In this document: in pieces, positions 45,577-55,621 of the stretch | How the letters are laid out: each line of letters begins with the position of its first letter | How positions within the stretch are numbered: the stretch's first letter is position 1 | Assembly: GCF_003555505.1 (NCBI RefSeq) | Contig: NZ_CP032152.1 | Location: 2,465,001-2,529,000 of the forward strand | From: Thermosynechococcus sichuanensis E542 | GTDB taxonomy: Bacteria > Cyanobacteriota > Cyanobacteriia > Thermosynechococcales > Thermosynechococcaceae | Length of the DNA: 64,000 bases | Reading direction: 5' to 3' | The notes under the pieces: model-generated | What the model was told of the DNA's origin: nothing | Databases searched by the model: none | What the model saw: the letters and a program-made list of their open reading frames with translations, nothing else | Made by a program: the position numbers and the translations under genes

Positions 45577-47259
45577 ATGCTGTGGTTTGGATCGAATATG
45601 CTTGCTCCCATTCTTGTGGCACAAGCCGCTCTAGCAACTCCACCCCAACATTCATCCACCGTTGTACAGGAATATTCGCCTCGCTCGAATGTTGTTGTTC
45701 AGGCCAATGCGGTACCCCTCAACGTTCCACCTCCTGAAGTCCCTTCACCCCCCGCTGCCGCGGCCTACGTCACACCCACCAATTTCGCTTATTTTCCCCA
45801 AGACATTCGGCCGCTCCCCGGCCAATTAGATGATGTGCCAGTCTTTAACAGCAACAGTCCAGAGATGGTGCGCTCTGAGGGGATTCTCCTCTCCACCTTT
45901 CCACCCCACGGGAAATGGCAACCAGCGGCTCACCTCAACTATCCCCTAGAGGGGCGCTTTGATGTCTTTGCCCACCACATTACCCAATCCAATCGGGCGG
46001 TAAGTACGCCAACCCTCTATTTGGGGCTGCTGGCCTATAACCCAACAGATCGCTATGTCACGGTGAGATTTCATCAAGCCGCTAGTTTTCTGAGTACGCC
46101 AGATGCTCCTTTTCGCAATTTACCTGCCATACTTGATAACCCCACCGGCTTCGTCTTTTCAGGGCCTGGAAGTCGAGTTACGAATCAAGTGCTGCGGGGA
46201 GTACGGCAGACCTTCTTTCCCTCACAGGTGACCATTCCCCCTCGCGAAGCACGGATGTTGGCTAATTTGCCACTACCCTTGCCCACTCAATTTCCCAATG
46301 CAGTATTGAACCGAGTGCGGGCAGAGTTTATGCTCAATGCCGATGGCACGGTCGGCCCAAAGTTGCCCTTAATTCCAGATACAAATCCCTTTGGTGAGGT
46401 CTCCTCCTCCAATGGCCGCTCCACCCTAATGTATTTAGAAAGTAGCGGTCCGATTTACTTAGCGCAAATGTCAATGTTTGCCCGTATGAACGAGCAGGGG
46501 ACCGAACGGGCGCCAACGTTAGAGGAATGGTGGGCAATGCTCCATCGCGGTCAACTGGTTACCCCCCGCGACATTCCACCCACGCCTCCCAACAGTAGTC
46601 AGTTTGGTCGCTTCTTCTATGGCCGTGTGGCCGGTGTCAGTCAAGGCTCTCGCTGGCAAGCCACGCTCACTGATGGTCAAGGCACGGCTCTCAATATCCC
46701 AGCTCCCGGACGAGCCATTTCCTATGGGATTAGTACGCTCCACCGAGGTACCCTTGGCACCGGTCAAATTCAAAGTGCGCCGATGTTAGTGCGCTATCCC
46801 GACACTGCCTACTACGCCCATGGCAACTATGGGGTTCACTATAGTTTGACTCTGCCTCTGGTTAATAATACCCGTCAACTTCAGTCAGTGGTGCTAACGC
46901 TGCAAACCCCTGTCAAGCAAGATCACCGCAGTGTCATCCTCCAATTTTTGGAACCGCCTGCTCCCCAAGTGTTTTTCCGAGGAACGGTGCGTGTGCGTTT
47001 TGTGGATGACTTAGGACAGAGGCGAGAGCGCTATGTCCATTTGGTGCAGCGGCGTGGTCAGCGGGGAGAACCGTTAGTCACATTAAATATGCGTCCAGGG
47101 GAAAAACGGGAGGTCACTGTGGATTTACTTTACCCACCTGATGCCACCCCACCCCAAGTGTTAACGGTGGCAACATTGCTTGGCCCTAGTTATGAAAACA
47201 CCACCCAAGTGCCAGCCGCTCCCAATTCTCTCTCGCTCTCACCTGTAACCACACCCTAG
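45577..47259 (+). CDS. DUF3370 protein, exported
   Basis: A 560-residue cyanobacterial protein of the DUF3370 family. The short hydrophobic N-terminus (MLWFGSNMLAPILVAQAA) suggests a signal peptide. The mature part includes DIRPLPGQLDDVPVFNSNSPE, LSTFPPHGK, AHLNYPLEGRFDVFAHHI, YLGLLAYNP and the later ISYGISTLHRGTLGTGQIQS. It has many beta-strand-like segments and few charged clusters. Function unknown; relatives are surface or outer-membrane associated in proteomic work I recall only generally. ATG 45577. The ribosome site of the next gene overlaps its stop (TAGGAG). Confidence 0.85.
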   Translation: MLWFGSNMLAPILVAQAALATPPQHSSTVVQEYSPRSNVVVQANAVPLNVPPPEVPSPPAAAAYVTPTNFAYFPQDIRPLPGQLDDVPVFNSNSPEMVRSEGILLSTFPPHGKWQPAAHLNYPLEGRFDVFAHHITQSNRAVSTPTLYLGLLAYNPTDRYVTVRFHQAASFLSTPDAPFRNLPAILDNPTGFVFSGPGSRVTNQVLRGVRQTFFPSQVTIPPREARMLANLPLPLPTQFPNAVLNRVRAEFMLNADGTVGPKLPLIPDTNPFGEVSSSNGRSTLMYLESSGPIYLAQMSMFARMNEQGTERAPTLEEWWAMLHRGQLVTPRDIPPTPPNSSQFGRFFYGRVAGVSQGSRWQATLTDGQGTALNIPAPGRAISYGISTLHRGTLGTGQIQSAPMLVRYPDTAYYAHGNYGVHYSLTLPLVNNTRQLQSVVLTLQTPVKQDHRSVILQFLEPPAPQVFFRGTVRVRFVDDLGQRRERYVHLVQRRGQRGEPLVTLNMRPGEKREVTVDLLYPPDATPPQVLTVATLLGPSYENTTQVPAAPNSLSLSPVTTP

Positions 47260-47270
47260 GAGTCACTACG

Positions 47271-48026
47271 GTGGGCGATCGCGCAGCGTGTTCGGCGGAC
47301 AATCGTGTTGTCCTGATTGGGGATGTCCACGGCCACTATGAAGGTTTGTGCCGCTTGCTGGATCTGATTTCACCGACAGAGGGCGATCGCCTTTACTTCC
47401 TAGGTGACCTCGTGGATCGAGGGCCGAGTAGCGCCTCCGTTGTAGAACTAGTGCGCCAGTGGGGCTATGGTGCTGTGCGGGGCAACCACGAAGACATGAT
47501 GCTCCTCACCTTTGAGGGCAAACAAATTAACCCCACTAGGCTCTTTGTCTGGTGTAATAGTGGTGGCGATGAAACCCTTGCCAGCTACACTTCTAGTGAT
47601 TTGCTTTGGGAGCACCTCGACTGGCTGCACACGGTGCCCCTCTATCAAGATTTAGGGGATGTGTTTATTGTGCATGCGGGTCTTGATCCCCATCTGCCTC
47701 TAAAACAGCAAACCAGCCGCGAATGTTGCTGGATCCGTGAGCCGTTTTTAAGCCATCCTAAACCCTATTTTGCTGATAAAACGATTGTGGTGGGTCACAC
47801 GATTACATTTACGTTTCCCGGGGCTGAAGCAGGACAAATTGTGCGCGGTGCCGGCTGGTTAGGGATTGAAACTAGTGCCTACCATCGCCGCAGTGGTTGG
47901 TTGACGGCGCTCGACTGGACAAATCAATGGGTGTATCAAGTGAATGTACTCTACGGCGGTACCCGTCAAGGAGAACTAGCTCAATTTCGCATGGATGTAG
48001 GGGATGTCTCCTACAGTACAAACTAG
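47271..48026 (+). CDS. Metallophosphoesterase (PPP-type serine/threonine phosphatase fold)
   Basis: A 251-residue phosphatase. Metal-site motifs are VVLIGDVHGHYEG, LYFLGDLVDRGP and AVRGNHEDMML, with later VHAGLDPHLP and VVGHTITF, matching the bacterial PPP/PrpA-like group. It may remove phosphate from proteins or cleave diadenosine polyphosphates; the subgroup is not decidable by eye. GTG 47271 with AGGAG eight bases upstream. Convergent with lspA, overlapping by 4 bases. Confidence 0.88.
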   Translation: MGDRAACSADNRVVLIGDVHGHYEGLCRLLDLISPTEGDRLYFLGDLVDRGPSSASVVELVRQWGYGAVRGNHEDMMLLTFEGKQINPTRLFVWCNSGGDETLASYTSSDLLWEHLDWLHTVPLYQDLGDVFIVHAGLDPHLPLKQQTSRECCWIREPFLSHPKPYFADKTIVVGHTITFTFPGAEAGQIVRGAGWLGIETSAYHRRSGWLTALDWTNQWVYQVNVLYGGTRQGELAQFRMDVGDVSYSTN

Positions 48027-48499
48027 CGCTGGCGCCACGCCGACCACAAAAGACAAATAATACCGATATTGATGGCAATGTCCGCCACATTAAAGACGGG
48101 AAATTGAATCAAGCGAAAATCCAAGAAGTCAACCACCTCGCCCGTGAGAAAGCGATCAATGCCATTGCCCAAGGCGCCACCCAATAAACAACCATAGCCC
48201 GCCTGCTGCCAGCGATCTAAGCGTGGACCCATCACAGCCCAAGTGATTAGACCTAAGCTAACAATAAGAGAGAGCCAACGCAACCAGACACTGCCATTGG
48301 CAAAGAGGCTAAAGGCCGCTCCAGTATTTGTAACGTAGGTAATGTGAAAGACGCCGGGGATAATGGGCGTTGTTTGCGGTGGAATGGTGAGGGCATAGGT
48401 GGCCACAATCCATGCTTTGGTCAGGCGATCGCTGATGAGGGCGAGGCCAGCCGCCCACCAAAAGAGGGGGTTCTTGATCTTGAAGCGCCGACTATTCAT
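48023..48499 (-). CDS. lspA: Lipoprotein signal peptidase (signal peptidase II)
   Basis: A 158-residue integral membrane aspartyl protease that cuts lipoprotein signal peptides. Four membrane helices are apparent. The two catalytic Asp residues lie in GGALGNGIDRF and FPVFNVADIAINIG; the family motif YVTNTGAAFSLF is present. ATG 48499 overlaps the mrp stop by 4 bases (translational coupling). Confidence 0.95.
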   Translation of the reverse strand: MNSRRFKIKNPLFWWAAGLALISDRLTKAWIVATYALTIPPQTTPIIPGVFHITYVTNTGAAFSLFANGSVWLRWLSLIVSLGLITWAVMGPRLDRWQQAGYGCLLGGALGNGIDRFLTGEVVDFLDFRLIQFPVFNVADIAINIGIICLLWSAWRQR

Positions 48500-49575
48500 C
48501 CCACAGGGCTAAGGGCAGCCACCGAGACCCGTGCTGCCACCTGTTGGGCGATCGCCCGCAGGGCTTGAGCCGAAGCAGACTGCGGATCACTAATAAGAAT
48601 CGGTTGACCCAAATCTCCTCCTTCCCGCACGGGCAATTCCAAGGGCACCTGTCCTAAAAGGGGTACACCCATCTCCGCTGCCAAGGCTTCACCGCCCCCA
48701 CTGCCAAAAATGTCATAGCGACGATTGGGCAAATCTGGGGGAATAAAGTAGCTCATATTTTCCACTAGGCCAAGGACAGTAACCCCTAACTGCTGAAACA
48801 TCCGCAATCCCCGCCGTGCATCCCCAAGGGCAACGGGTTGGGGCGTTGTGACGATCACCACGCCGGCCATCGGCACAGCTTGAGCCAGTGTGAGTTGGGC
48901 ATCCCCAGTGCCGGGGGGCAAATCCACAATCAGATAGTCCAGTGTGCCCCAATCACTTTGGTAGAGAAATTGACGAATAATGCCATTGAGCATAGGACCG
49001 CGCCAAATGACGGGCTGATCGCGATCAATTAGGAAGGCCATGGAGACCACTTTCAAGCCGTGGGCTACCGGGGGTAACAGGACATCGCCTCTGGCTTCCT
49101 TGCGCACTTCGACAATGGCATCCTCTAGCCCCAGCATCGTCGGGACATTGGGGCCGTAGATATCCGCATCAATAATGCCGACGGCAGCGCCCGCTTGGGC
49201 AAGGGCAAGGGCTAAATTCACCGCAACGGTACTTTTGCCAACCCCTCCTTTACCACTGGAGACGGCAATAATGTTCTTGACCCCCGCTACATCGGTGCGA
49301 TCCGGCAGGCTCTTTTGCTGGGGTGTTTCGGCAGTAACTGCCACTTGCACGTCCATCACCCCCGGCAGGGTAAAGACAGCTTTTTTGCAATCTTCGACAA
49401 TGAATTCCCGTAGGGGGCAGGCGGGAGTTGTCAGCACCAGCGTAAAGCGAACCGTGCCATCCTCAATGGTGACATCACGGATCATGTTCAACTCCACCAG
49501 CGATCGCCGTAACTCGGGATCTTCCACAGGGCGGAGAACGGCCAACACAGACTCAACAGTAAGGGGGGCACTCAT
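48496..49575 (-). CDS. mrp: Mrp/ApbC-type iron-sulfur carrier ATPase
   Basis: A 359-residue P-loop protein that loads or transfers iron-sulfur clusters. The N-terminal MIP18/DUF59 domain (about 1-85) is followed by the deviant Walker A IIAVSSGKGGVGKSTVAVNL, DADIYGPNVPTMLG, DYLIVDLPPGTGDAQLTL, and a short VENMSYF segment. The CxxC that often follows VENMS in NBP35/Mrp proteins is absent here (VENMSYFIPPDLPNRRYDIF). ATG 49575. First gene of an mrp-lspA pair; divergent from guaA. Confidence 0.93.
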   Translation of the reverse strand: MSAPLTVESVLAVLRPVEDPELRRSLVELNMIRDVTIEDGTVRFTLVLTTPACPLREFIVEDCKKAVFTLPGVMDVQVAVTAETPQQKSLPDRTDVAGVKNIIAVSSGKGGVGKSTVAVNLALALAQAGAAVGIIDADIYGPNVPTMLGLEDAIVEVRKEARGDVLLPPVAHGLKVVSMAFLIDRDQPVIWRGPMLNGIIRQFLYQSDWGTLDYLIVDLPPGTGDAQLTLAQAVPMAGVVIVTTPQPVALGDARRGLRMFQQLGVTVLGLVENMSYFIPPDLPNRRYDIFGSGGGEALAAEMGVPLLGQVPLELPVREGGDLGQPILISDPQSASAQALRAIAQQVAARVSVAALSPVG

Positions 49576-49782
49576 GGAGGTGATTCGTTACATTCGCTAC
49601 TTAGATAGCGATCCTACCACTGTTGGGCAGATTCCCCCGCCAGCCACAGCAGCGATACAGCCAAGGATGCGAGCCAAGACCGCTCTCAGAGGGGATCACA
49701 CCCCCGTTTGCCTACACCATATTTCAGAAAAGGGCGGTATTCTGGAAAGTATGAGCTATTTGGGATCAGAAGGATTGCAACG

Positions 49783-51390
49783 TTGACTCACTCCACCCTC
49801 CACCAACCCGCCACAGCCGCCGACCAAGGCCTACAACGCCAACTGATTGTCATTCTCGATTTTGGGTCGCAGTACTCCGAACTCATTGCCCGCCGCATTC
49901 GTGAGACCCAAGTCTATTCCGAGGTCATTTCCTACCGCACTACTGCTGAGCAACTTGCCCAATTGGCACCCAAGGGCATTATTCTCTCTGGTGGCCCCAA
50001 CTCTGTCTATGACGAAAATGCTCCCCAATGCGATCCAGCGATTTGGAATCTCGGGATTCCCATCCTTGGCGTTTGCTACGGCATGCAACTGATGGTGCAA
50101 CAGTTGGGGGGAACTGTCGAGCGAGCTACCGCTGGGGAGTATGGCAAGGCAGCGCTTTTTATTGACGATCCCACAGATCTGCTCACCAATGTTGAGCAGG
50201 AAACGATTATGTGGATGAGTCATGGCGATAGTGTCACGGCGTTGCCCCCCGGTTTTCGCGTCTTGGCCCATACCCACAATACGCCAATGGCAGCGATCGC
50301 CCATCCCGAGCGGAAACTCTATGGCGTTCAGTTCCACCCAGAGGTGGTGCATTCCGTGGGGGGCATTGCCCTGATCCGCAACTTTGTCTATCACATCTGT
50401 GATTGTGAACCCACTTGGACTACCGCTGCCTTTGTCGAAGAAGCCATCCGTGAAGTGCGGGCCAAAGTGGGGGACAAACGGGTACTCCTTGCCCTATCGG
50501 GGGGAGTGGATTCCTCAACGCTAGCCTTTTTGCTCCACCGCGCCATTGGCGATCAACTCACCTGTATGTTCATTGACCAAGGGTTCATGCGCAAAGGGGA
50601 ACCGGAGCGACTCCTCAAGCTCTTTCAGGAGCAGTTTCACATCAAGGTGGAGTATGTCAATGCCCGCGATCGCTTCCTTGCCCAACTGGTGGGGGTCACC
50701 GACCCCGAAGAAAAGCGCAAACGCATTGGCCATGAATTTATCCGCGTCTTTGAGGAAGAGTCACAGCGGTTAGGGCCTTTTGACTACCTTGCTCAGGGCA
50801 CGCTGTATCCCGATGTCATTGAATCGGCGAATACCAACATTGACCCGCAAACCGGCGAGCGCGTAGCGGTGAAAATTAAGAGCCACCACAATGTGGGCGG
50901 CCTGCCAGAGAACCTGCGTTTTAAGCTGGTGGAACCCCTGCGTAAGCTCTTTAAGGATGAAGTGCGCCAAGTGGGGCGATCGCTGGGGCTACCTGAAGAA
51001 ATTGTGCGGCGGCATCCCTTTCCTGGCCCTGGTTTAGCGATTCGGATTCTGGGGGAAGTGACCCCGGAGCGCCTAGAGATTCTGCGGGATGCAGATCTGA
51101 TCGTGCGGCAGGAAATTAACCGCGCCGAAATGTACCACGACTTTTGGCAAGCCTTTGCGGTGCTGCTGCCAATTCGCACGGTGGGGGTCATGGGGGATCA
51201 GCGTACCTATGCCTATCCAGTGGTGCTGCGGTTTGTCACCAGTGAAGATGGCATGACCGCCGACTGGGCACGGGTGCCCTACGATCTCCTCGAGCGCATT
51301 TCCAACCGCATTGTCAATGAGGTACCGGGGGTGAATCGGGTGGTCTATGACATTACTTCCAAGCCACCGGGAACCATTGAGTGGGAATAA
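49783..51390 (+). CDS. guaA: GMP synthase (glutamine-hydrolysing)
   Basis: Converts XMP to GMP. The N-terminal glutamine amidotransferase has catalytic Cys in [10 protein letters not shown] and the His/Glu pair in [10 protein letters not shown]. The ATP-pyrophosphatase P-loop is [15 protein letters not shown], followed by [11 protein letters not shown], and the C-terminal dimerisation domain ends [10 protein letters not shown] chose TTG 49783 with AAGG about nine bases upstream, giving 535 residues beginning [10 protein letters not shown]; the frame is open upstream to 49708 without similarity. Confidence 0.96.
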   Translation: MTHSTLHQPATAADQGLQRQLIVILDFGSQYSELIARRIRETQVYSEVISYRTTAEQLAQLAPKGIILSGGPNSVYDENAPQCDPAIWNLGIPILGVCYGMQLMVQQLGGTVERATAGEYGKAALFIDDPTDLLTNVEQETIMWMSHGDSVTALPPGFRVLAHTHNTPMAAIAHPERKLYGVQFHPEVVHSVGGIALIRNFVYHICDCEPTWTTAAFVEEAIREVRAKVGDKRVLLALSGGVDSSTLAFLLHRAIGDQLTCMFIDQGFMRKGEPERLLKLFQEQFHIKVEYVNARDRFLAQLVGVTDPEEKRKRIGHEFIRVFEEESQRLGPFDYLAQGTLYPDVIESANTNIDPQTGERVAVKIKSHHNVGGLPENLRFKLVEPLRKLFKDEVRQVGRSLGLPEEIVRRHPFPGPGLAIRILGEVTPERLEILRDADLIVRQEINRAEMYHDFWQAFAVLLPIRTVGVMGDQRTYAYPVVLRFVTSEDGMTADWARVPYDLLERISNRIVNEVPGVNRVVYDITSKPPGTIEWE

Positions 51391-51451
51391 ATTTGCCAGA
51401 AAGGGGAGCGATCGGTTTAACTGGGAGAGATGGTGGTGTGAGTGATGTGGC

Positions 51452-53329
51452 ATGAACGACAAATGGACACTGGCTCTTGGCTTCAGTGCAGGTGTGTGGC
51501 TGCCCCTTGCAGCGACGGCGCAATCTAGCCCACCCCAATGGCAAATTGAGGCTCGGCCAACAACCAACCCAACCTTTGAAGTGGCACCAACGGCGGAAGC
51601 ACTGCCCCAATGGCAAGCCGTTCCCGAACCTAGGAGCGATCGCCCTTGGCAGCCCGCAACGCCAGAAGAACTGGCGCAACCCATTCTCCCCCCCGTGGCT
51701 GAGCAGGCACCGACACCCGTCATTGCCGAAGAACCCCAGTATCGCATTCCCCCCTTAATGCGTCCGCCCACCCGTCTCTTTAACTTGGAGACCGCCAATA
51801 TCCTGCCGGAGCAAACCCTTGAACTGCGGGGCGGCATCCGCAACTATGATCCCCAAGTGGCTGGGGGCGGCGGTGGTCTGCAAATTTTCTATGGCTCCAT
51901 TGACTATGCGATCAATAATCGCTTGCAAGCGAGCTTTAGTGGCAATTACTACGACGACCCCTTGGGACGCTTGGTGAACGGGCTACAACCCGACCTTCAA
52001 TTTGGGGCGATCGCTGCTGGTCTCAAATATCAAGTGCATCGCGGAGATCGTCTATCTGTGGCTGTGGCTGGCTCCCTAGAGGCAGTGCGGGTGCGATCGG
52101 ACAATTTCCTCTTTGTGCCGGGGGCAGCACGAGCGGGGACGTGGACAGTTGCTGCCTCATTGCAAGCGCCAATTACCTATTCCTTTAATCCCCAGTTGCA
52201 GTGGCACTTTACACCCAACCTCACCTACTTTCCCGACACAGTGAACAAGGGAGGGGAATTTTACGGCACGAACTTCAACTTTGGCACCGGTATCAGTTGG
52301 CAGCCCCATCCTCGCTTTAATCTTTTTGCCGATGTCAATATGCCCGTCGGTCCGGGGGGCAATGCCGTGCGCAGTAGCGATGGCGCGATCGTCAACCTGC
52401 CCGTGTGGAGTGCCGGTGTGCGCTTCCTCGTGAACCCTGCAGTGAGTATTGATTTGGCAGCCACCAACGCCTTTGGCATTACACCAGCAACGCGCACCTT
52501 GGCTTTTTTGCCCGGTGCCGATCAAGTGGGTGTCATGGCCGGACTGAGCTACACCCCCAATATGGGATCTGATTTTGCGCCACCCTTTTTGCCCAGTTTT
52601 CGCAGTGGGCCTCGGCAACCCCTCACGGATCGCGATCGCCAGCTTTTGCTCAATGGCCTCACCCTCACCTCCCCCAGCACCCTTGATCCGGGAATGCTGC
52701 ACCTGCGGGGCAATAGCGGCACCACAGGAACCGGTTTTCAGGTGGGCTTTGGTCTTGCCTACGATGCCCAATTTGCCATTGCCATTGAACAGTGGGAACG
52801 CGGCGAAACCCTCATCGAAAACATCAACTACAGCGGTAACTTGCAGTTGGGGCTAGCAGCTAAGTTGCGTTTCCTCGATCAGACTCAAGGGGATCCCTTT
52901 TCTTTGGCCTTTCAAGGCTCATTTAATCGTGGCATTAAACAAGGAGGGGGTGGCAGTCGTTCCCTAGGCGGCTTGGAACTGGCCTTTATGTATGAACCAA
53001 CTAAGAATGTGGCACTGCTGCTGAATCCCAAGGTAGGGATTTTTACTCCCGATCAAAAAGTAGTGGGTGGCATCGGGGTTGGCCTCAATGTTGAGGTAGT
53101 GCGCAACCTCCAATTTATTGCGGAAGCCACGCCGGTCTTTGGTCAAACGGGGGTCTATAGTGCCGGCTTGCGCTACGTCGTGCCGCAGTGGGGGCTAGGC
53201 ATTGATCTCTATGGATCAACGGCAGTCGGCAGCAGTATTCCCAATGCAGGTCTTGTCGGTCAGGGGTCGCCGGGGGTGGGGGTCAACCTCCATTGGCTGT
53301 TTGGCGGATCGCGGCCACAGGAGAATTAA
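51452..53329 (+). CDS. Exported beta-rich protein, probable outer-membrane barrel
   Basis: A 625-residue protein with signal peptide (cleavage near ATAQ, residue 24), a Pro/Gln-rich linker (about 25-105), then long alternation of polar and hydrophobic residues with Gly/Asn turns (for example SIDYAINNRLQASFSGNYYD, LSVAVAGSLEAVRV, GLAAKLRFLDQ). The C-terminus GVGVNLHWLFGGSRP has a strand-like end. This fits a porin-like beta barrel of unknown substrate, as found in many cyanobacteria. ATG 51452, 61 bases after guaA. Confidence 0.7.
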   Translation: MNDKWTLALGFSAGVWLPLAATAQSSPPQWQIEARPTTNPTFEVAPTAEALPQWQAVPEPRSDRPWQPATPEELAQPILPPVAEQAPTPVIAEEPQYRIPPLMRPPTRLFNLETANILPEQTLELRGGIRNYDPQVAGGGGGLQIFYGSIDYAINNRLQASFSGNYYDDPLGRLVNGLQPDLQFGAIAAGLKYQVHRGDRLSVAVAGSLEAVRVRSDNFLFVPGAARAGTWTVAASLQAPITYSFNPQLQWHFTPNLTYFPDTVNKGGEFYGTNFNFGTGISWQPHPRFNLFADVNMPVGPGGNAVRSSDGAIVNLPVWSAGVRFLVNPAVSIDLAATNAFGITPATRTLAFLPGADQVGVMAGLSYTPNMGSDFAPPFLPSFRSGPRQPLTDRDRQLLLNGLTLTSPSTLDPGMLHLRGNSGTTGTGFQVGFGLAYDAQFAIAIEQWERGETLIENINYSGNLQLGLAAKLRFLDQTQGDPFSLAFQGSFNRGIKQGGGGSRSLGGLELAFMYEPTKNVALLLNPKVGIFTPDQKVVGGIGVGLNVEVVRNLQFIAEATPVFGQTGVYSAGLRYVVPQWGLGIDLYGSTAVGSSIPNAGLVGQGSPGVGVNLHWLFGGSRPQEN

Positions 53330-53350
53330 AGTCATGCAAACTTAATAGTT

Positions 53351-53394
53351 GTTAGTCCCCCCTCAAGAGCAATGAAGGGGGAGAAGGGGCTAAC
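53351..53394. terminator. Bidirectional terminator-like hairpin between convergent genes
   Basis: GTTAG (53351-53355) pairs with CTAAC (53390-53394), enclosing C-rich and G-rich arms (CCCCCC at 53357-53362 with GGGGG at 53377-53381, then another GGGG at 53386-53389). It sits between the stops of the barrel protein gene (+) and the stress protein gene (-). No strong T-run, so efficiency is uncertain. Confidence 0.5.
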
Positions 53395-53396
53395 GC

Positions 53397-54155
53397 CTAA
53401 CTGCCGTAGATGCCTTTATCATCCCGTTGGAAGAGGCGCTTGATGTGCTCCCACGCCTTAATAAGGGCATTTTTTTCATCGTTGGACTCCTTCAGTGCCT
53501 CGTTGTAGACTTCGACAAATTTAGACTGAGCGGCCTCCGAGAGATCTGCACGTACCTCTGGGGAAATATCCTCTGGCCCAGACAACTGCCCCTCAGGCTG
53601 ACGCGGAATTTGCATCTCCGTAATGGCCGCCTCTTGACCGCCGGCGGATTGCAATAGGAGGAAAATCTCCCCGGCTTTGTCCTCAGGAACTTCAACGACC
53701 AGCAAAAATTCACCTGCCTGTACCCGCGTTTGATAAATGGCAGCTTTGTCCTGCGGCATCCCCAAGGAAATCAGTGCGGATCCTAGCCCGGCGCCCAAAG
53801 CACCATAGAGGGCACCACTTGTCGCCCCCAAAAGGGCAGCCGCCAAAGGACCAGCAGCAGCCACAACGCCAATAAAAGGAATGAAGAGAACGCCGACTCC
53901 GGTCAGCAGACTCAGCAGCGAACCAAACACTGAACCGTAGAGGGCACCCGTGGTGACGCCGTCCAAAATAATATCTTTCTTAGTAATAAATCCACTAATC
54001 CGCGCTTCAGACTGAAAATTACGGCCAATGATTGAGATATTTTCCTTGGGCACACCGCGATTCAAGAGCCGTTCGATCGCCTCTTTAACTTTGGCCTCTT
54101 CCTTGAAGGTGGCCGAGACACATTTCGTTGCTGGTTGAGCAAAAGTCGTACTCAT
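53397..54155 (-). CDS. Low-temperature/stress-induced membrane protein with ChaB-like C-terminus
   Basis: A 252-residue protein. Residues about 8-60 resemble the general-stress flavin-like domain (CVSATFKEEAKVKEAIERLL, VPKENISIIGRN). Gly/Ala-rich membrane segments span about 68-140 (GALYGSVFGSLLSLLTGVGVL). The C-terminal 55 residues (LSEAAQSKFVEVYNEALKES, ALIKAWEHIKRLF) match the ChaB fold, once linked to cation transport regulation. The combination is typical of cyanobacterial low-temperature-induced proteins. Function unknown. ATG 54155. Confidence 0.82.
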   Translation of the reverse strand: MSTTFAQPATKCVSATFKEEAKVKEAIERLLNRGVPKENISIIGRNFQSEARISGFITKKDIILDGVTTGALYGSVFGSLLSLLTGVGVLFIPFIGVVAAAGPLAAALLGATSGALYGALGAGLGSALISLGMPQDKAAIYQTRVQAGEFLLVVEVPEDKAGEIFLLLQSAGGQEAAITEMQIPRQPEGQLSGPEDISPEVRADLSEAAQSKFVEVYNEALKESNDEKNALIKAWEHIKRLFQRDDKGIYGS

Positions 54156-54257
54156 TGATGGCTTTCCTCATCAGGACATGCCCCCAGTATAAATAGGAGC
54201 AACTATCGTTGGCACCGAACTTCTCAGGTAAGGAAACAGTACCCTCTCCCCACTCGA

Positions 54258-55607
54258 CTAATCGCGGGCAAGGTTTTCAAAACGAGTGTATTGGGGGTCA
54301 AAGAGGAGCTTGACGGTGCCGACTGGGCCATTGCGGTGCTTGGCAATCAGGAGTTCACAAATGCCGCGATCGGGGGTGTCGGGGTTGTAGTATTCATCAC
54401 GGTACAGCAGGATCACCAAGTCGGCATCCTGTTCAATGGAGCCGGATTCGCGCAAATCAGACATCAGGGGGCGTTTATTTTGCCGTGATTCGACACTGCG
54501 ACTGAGTTGGGAAAGGGCAATGACAGGGACATTGAGTTCCCGCGCCAGTCCCTTGAGGGAGCGGGTAATTTTCGAGAGTTCTTGCACCCGACCTTCTGTG
54601 GTTTCTTCGCCGCCCATCAGTTGCAAGTAGTCAATCAAAATGAGGCCAAGGCCATTGGGATGCTCGGCATGGAGACGGCGAGCTGTAGAGCGAATCTCGC
54701 CAAGGGTGGGGTTGGGGGTGTCGTCAATGTAGATGGGCAGTTGGGAAAGAATCCCGATCGCCCGACTTAGGGGTTCCCACTGGTGTTGGCTAATGCGACC
54801 TGCTCGTAAATAGTTGCTGTCAATGCGGGCTTCACTGGCAAGGAGACGTTGTACCAGTTGCTCCTTGGACATCTCAAGGCTGTAGATTGCTACCCCCAGA
54901 TTGTGAATTTCAGCAATGCGCCGCGCAATTTGTAGGGCGATCGCTGTCTTGCCCATCGAAGGACGACCGGCAATAATAATCAAGTCCGATCGCTGGAAGC
55001 CTTGGGTCATGTTGTCCAGATCATAGAAATTGCAGGATAGACCCGGCTGAATATTGCCGATCGCCCGCTGCTCCAATTCCGTAAACGTGCGGGTAAGAAT
55101 TTCATCGGTGCGAGTCAACCCCTGCTGAATCCGGTCCTGCGTCACACTAAAGATCTGCTGCTCGGCCTGATCCAAGATCGCATTCAATGAGAGGCTGCTA
55201 TCGTAGCCTAGCTTCACCACTTGGCTACCCGCTTCAATGAGCTTGCGGCGCAGGTATTTTTCCTTGACCAAGAGGGCGTAGCGGTCAATATTAATGGCGC
55301 TCACAGTGCGCTCCACCAGTTCCGCCAGCTTCGTGTGCCCCCCAACCTTATCCAATAACCCCTGATCCTGTAACCAAGCCGTAACGCACAGCAGATCCGT
55401 GGGGCTGCCGCGACTGTGCAGGGCAATCGCCGCCCGATAGATCTCACGGTGGGCACTGAGGTAAAAGGCCTCAACCGGCAAAATATCCACCACACGGTTG
55501 ATGGCTTCTGGGTCTAAGAGAATACCCCCCAAGATCCACTCTTCCGCTTCGAGGTTCTGGGGGGGAATGAGTTGGCTATCGGGCTGAAAACTTGGTTCCT
55601 GAACCAT
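54258..55607 (-). CDS. dnaB: Replicative DNA helicase DnaB
   Basis: A 449-residue hexameric helicase opening the replication fork. The N-terminal DnaG-interaction domain (PQNLEAEEWILGGILLDPEA) is followed by the RecA-like motor with Walker A IIAGRPSMGKTAIALQIA, LEMSKEQLVQRLLASEA, Walker B GLILIDYLQLM and VIALSQLSRSVESR. No intein interrupts the P-loop or other motifs, unlike DnaB of some cyanobacteria. ATG 55607. It follows rplI by 14 bases, a common bacterial pairing. Confidence 0.97.
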   Translation of the reverse strand: MVQEPSFQPDSQLIPPQNLEAEEWILGGILLDPEAINRVVDILPVEAFYLSAHREIYRAAIALHSRGSPTDLLCVTAWLQDQGLLDKVGGHTKLAELVERTVSAINIDRYALLVKEKYLRRKLIEAGSQVVKLGYDSSLSLNAILDQAEQQIFSVTQDRIQQGLTRTDEILTRTFTELEQRAIGNIQPGLSCNFYDLDNMTQGFQRSDLIIIAGRPSMGKTAIALQIARRIAEIHNLGVAIYSLEMSKEQLVQRLLASEARIDSNYLRAGRISQHQWEPLSRAIGILSQLPIYIDDTPNPTLGEIRSTARRLHAEHPNGLGLILIDYLQLMGGEETTEGRVQELSKITRSLKGLARELNVPVIALSQLSRSVESRQNKRPLMSDLRESGSIEQDADLVILLYRDEYYNPDTPDRGICELLIAKHRNGPVGTVKLLFDPQYTRFENLARD

Positions 55608-55621
55608 CAGGGAAGTTCGCC

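Noticed and set aside
49708-49782. Longer N-terminus of GuaA
   Set aside because: The extra 25 residues have no similarity, and a ribosome site fits the TTG at 49783.
54258-55607. Intein in DnaB
   Set aside because: Known in some cyanobacterial DnaB proteins, but all helicase motifs are contiguous and the length is normal.
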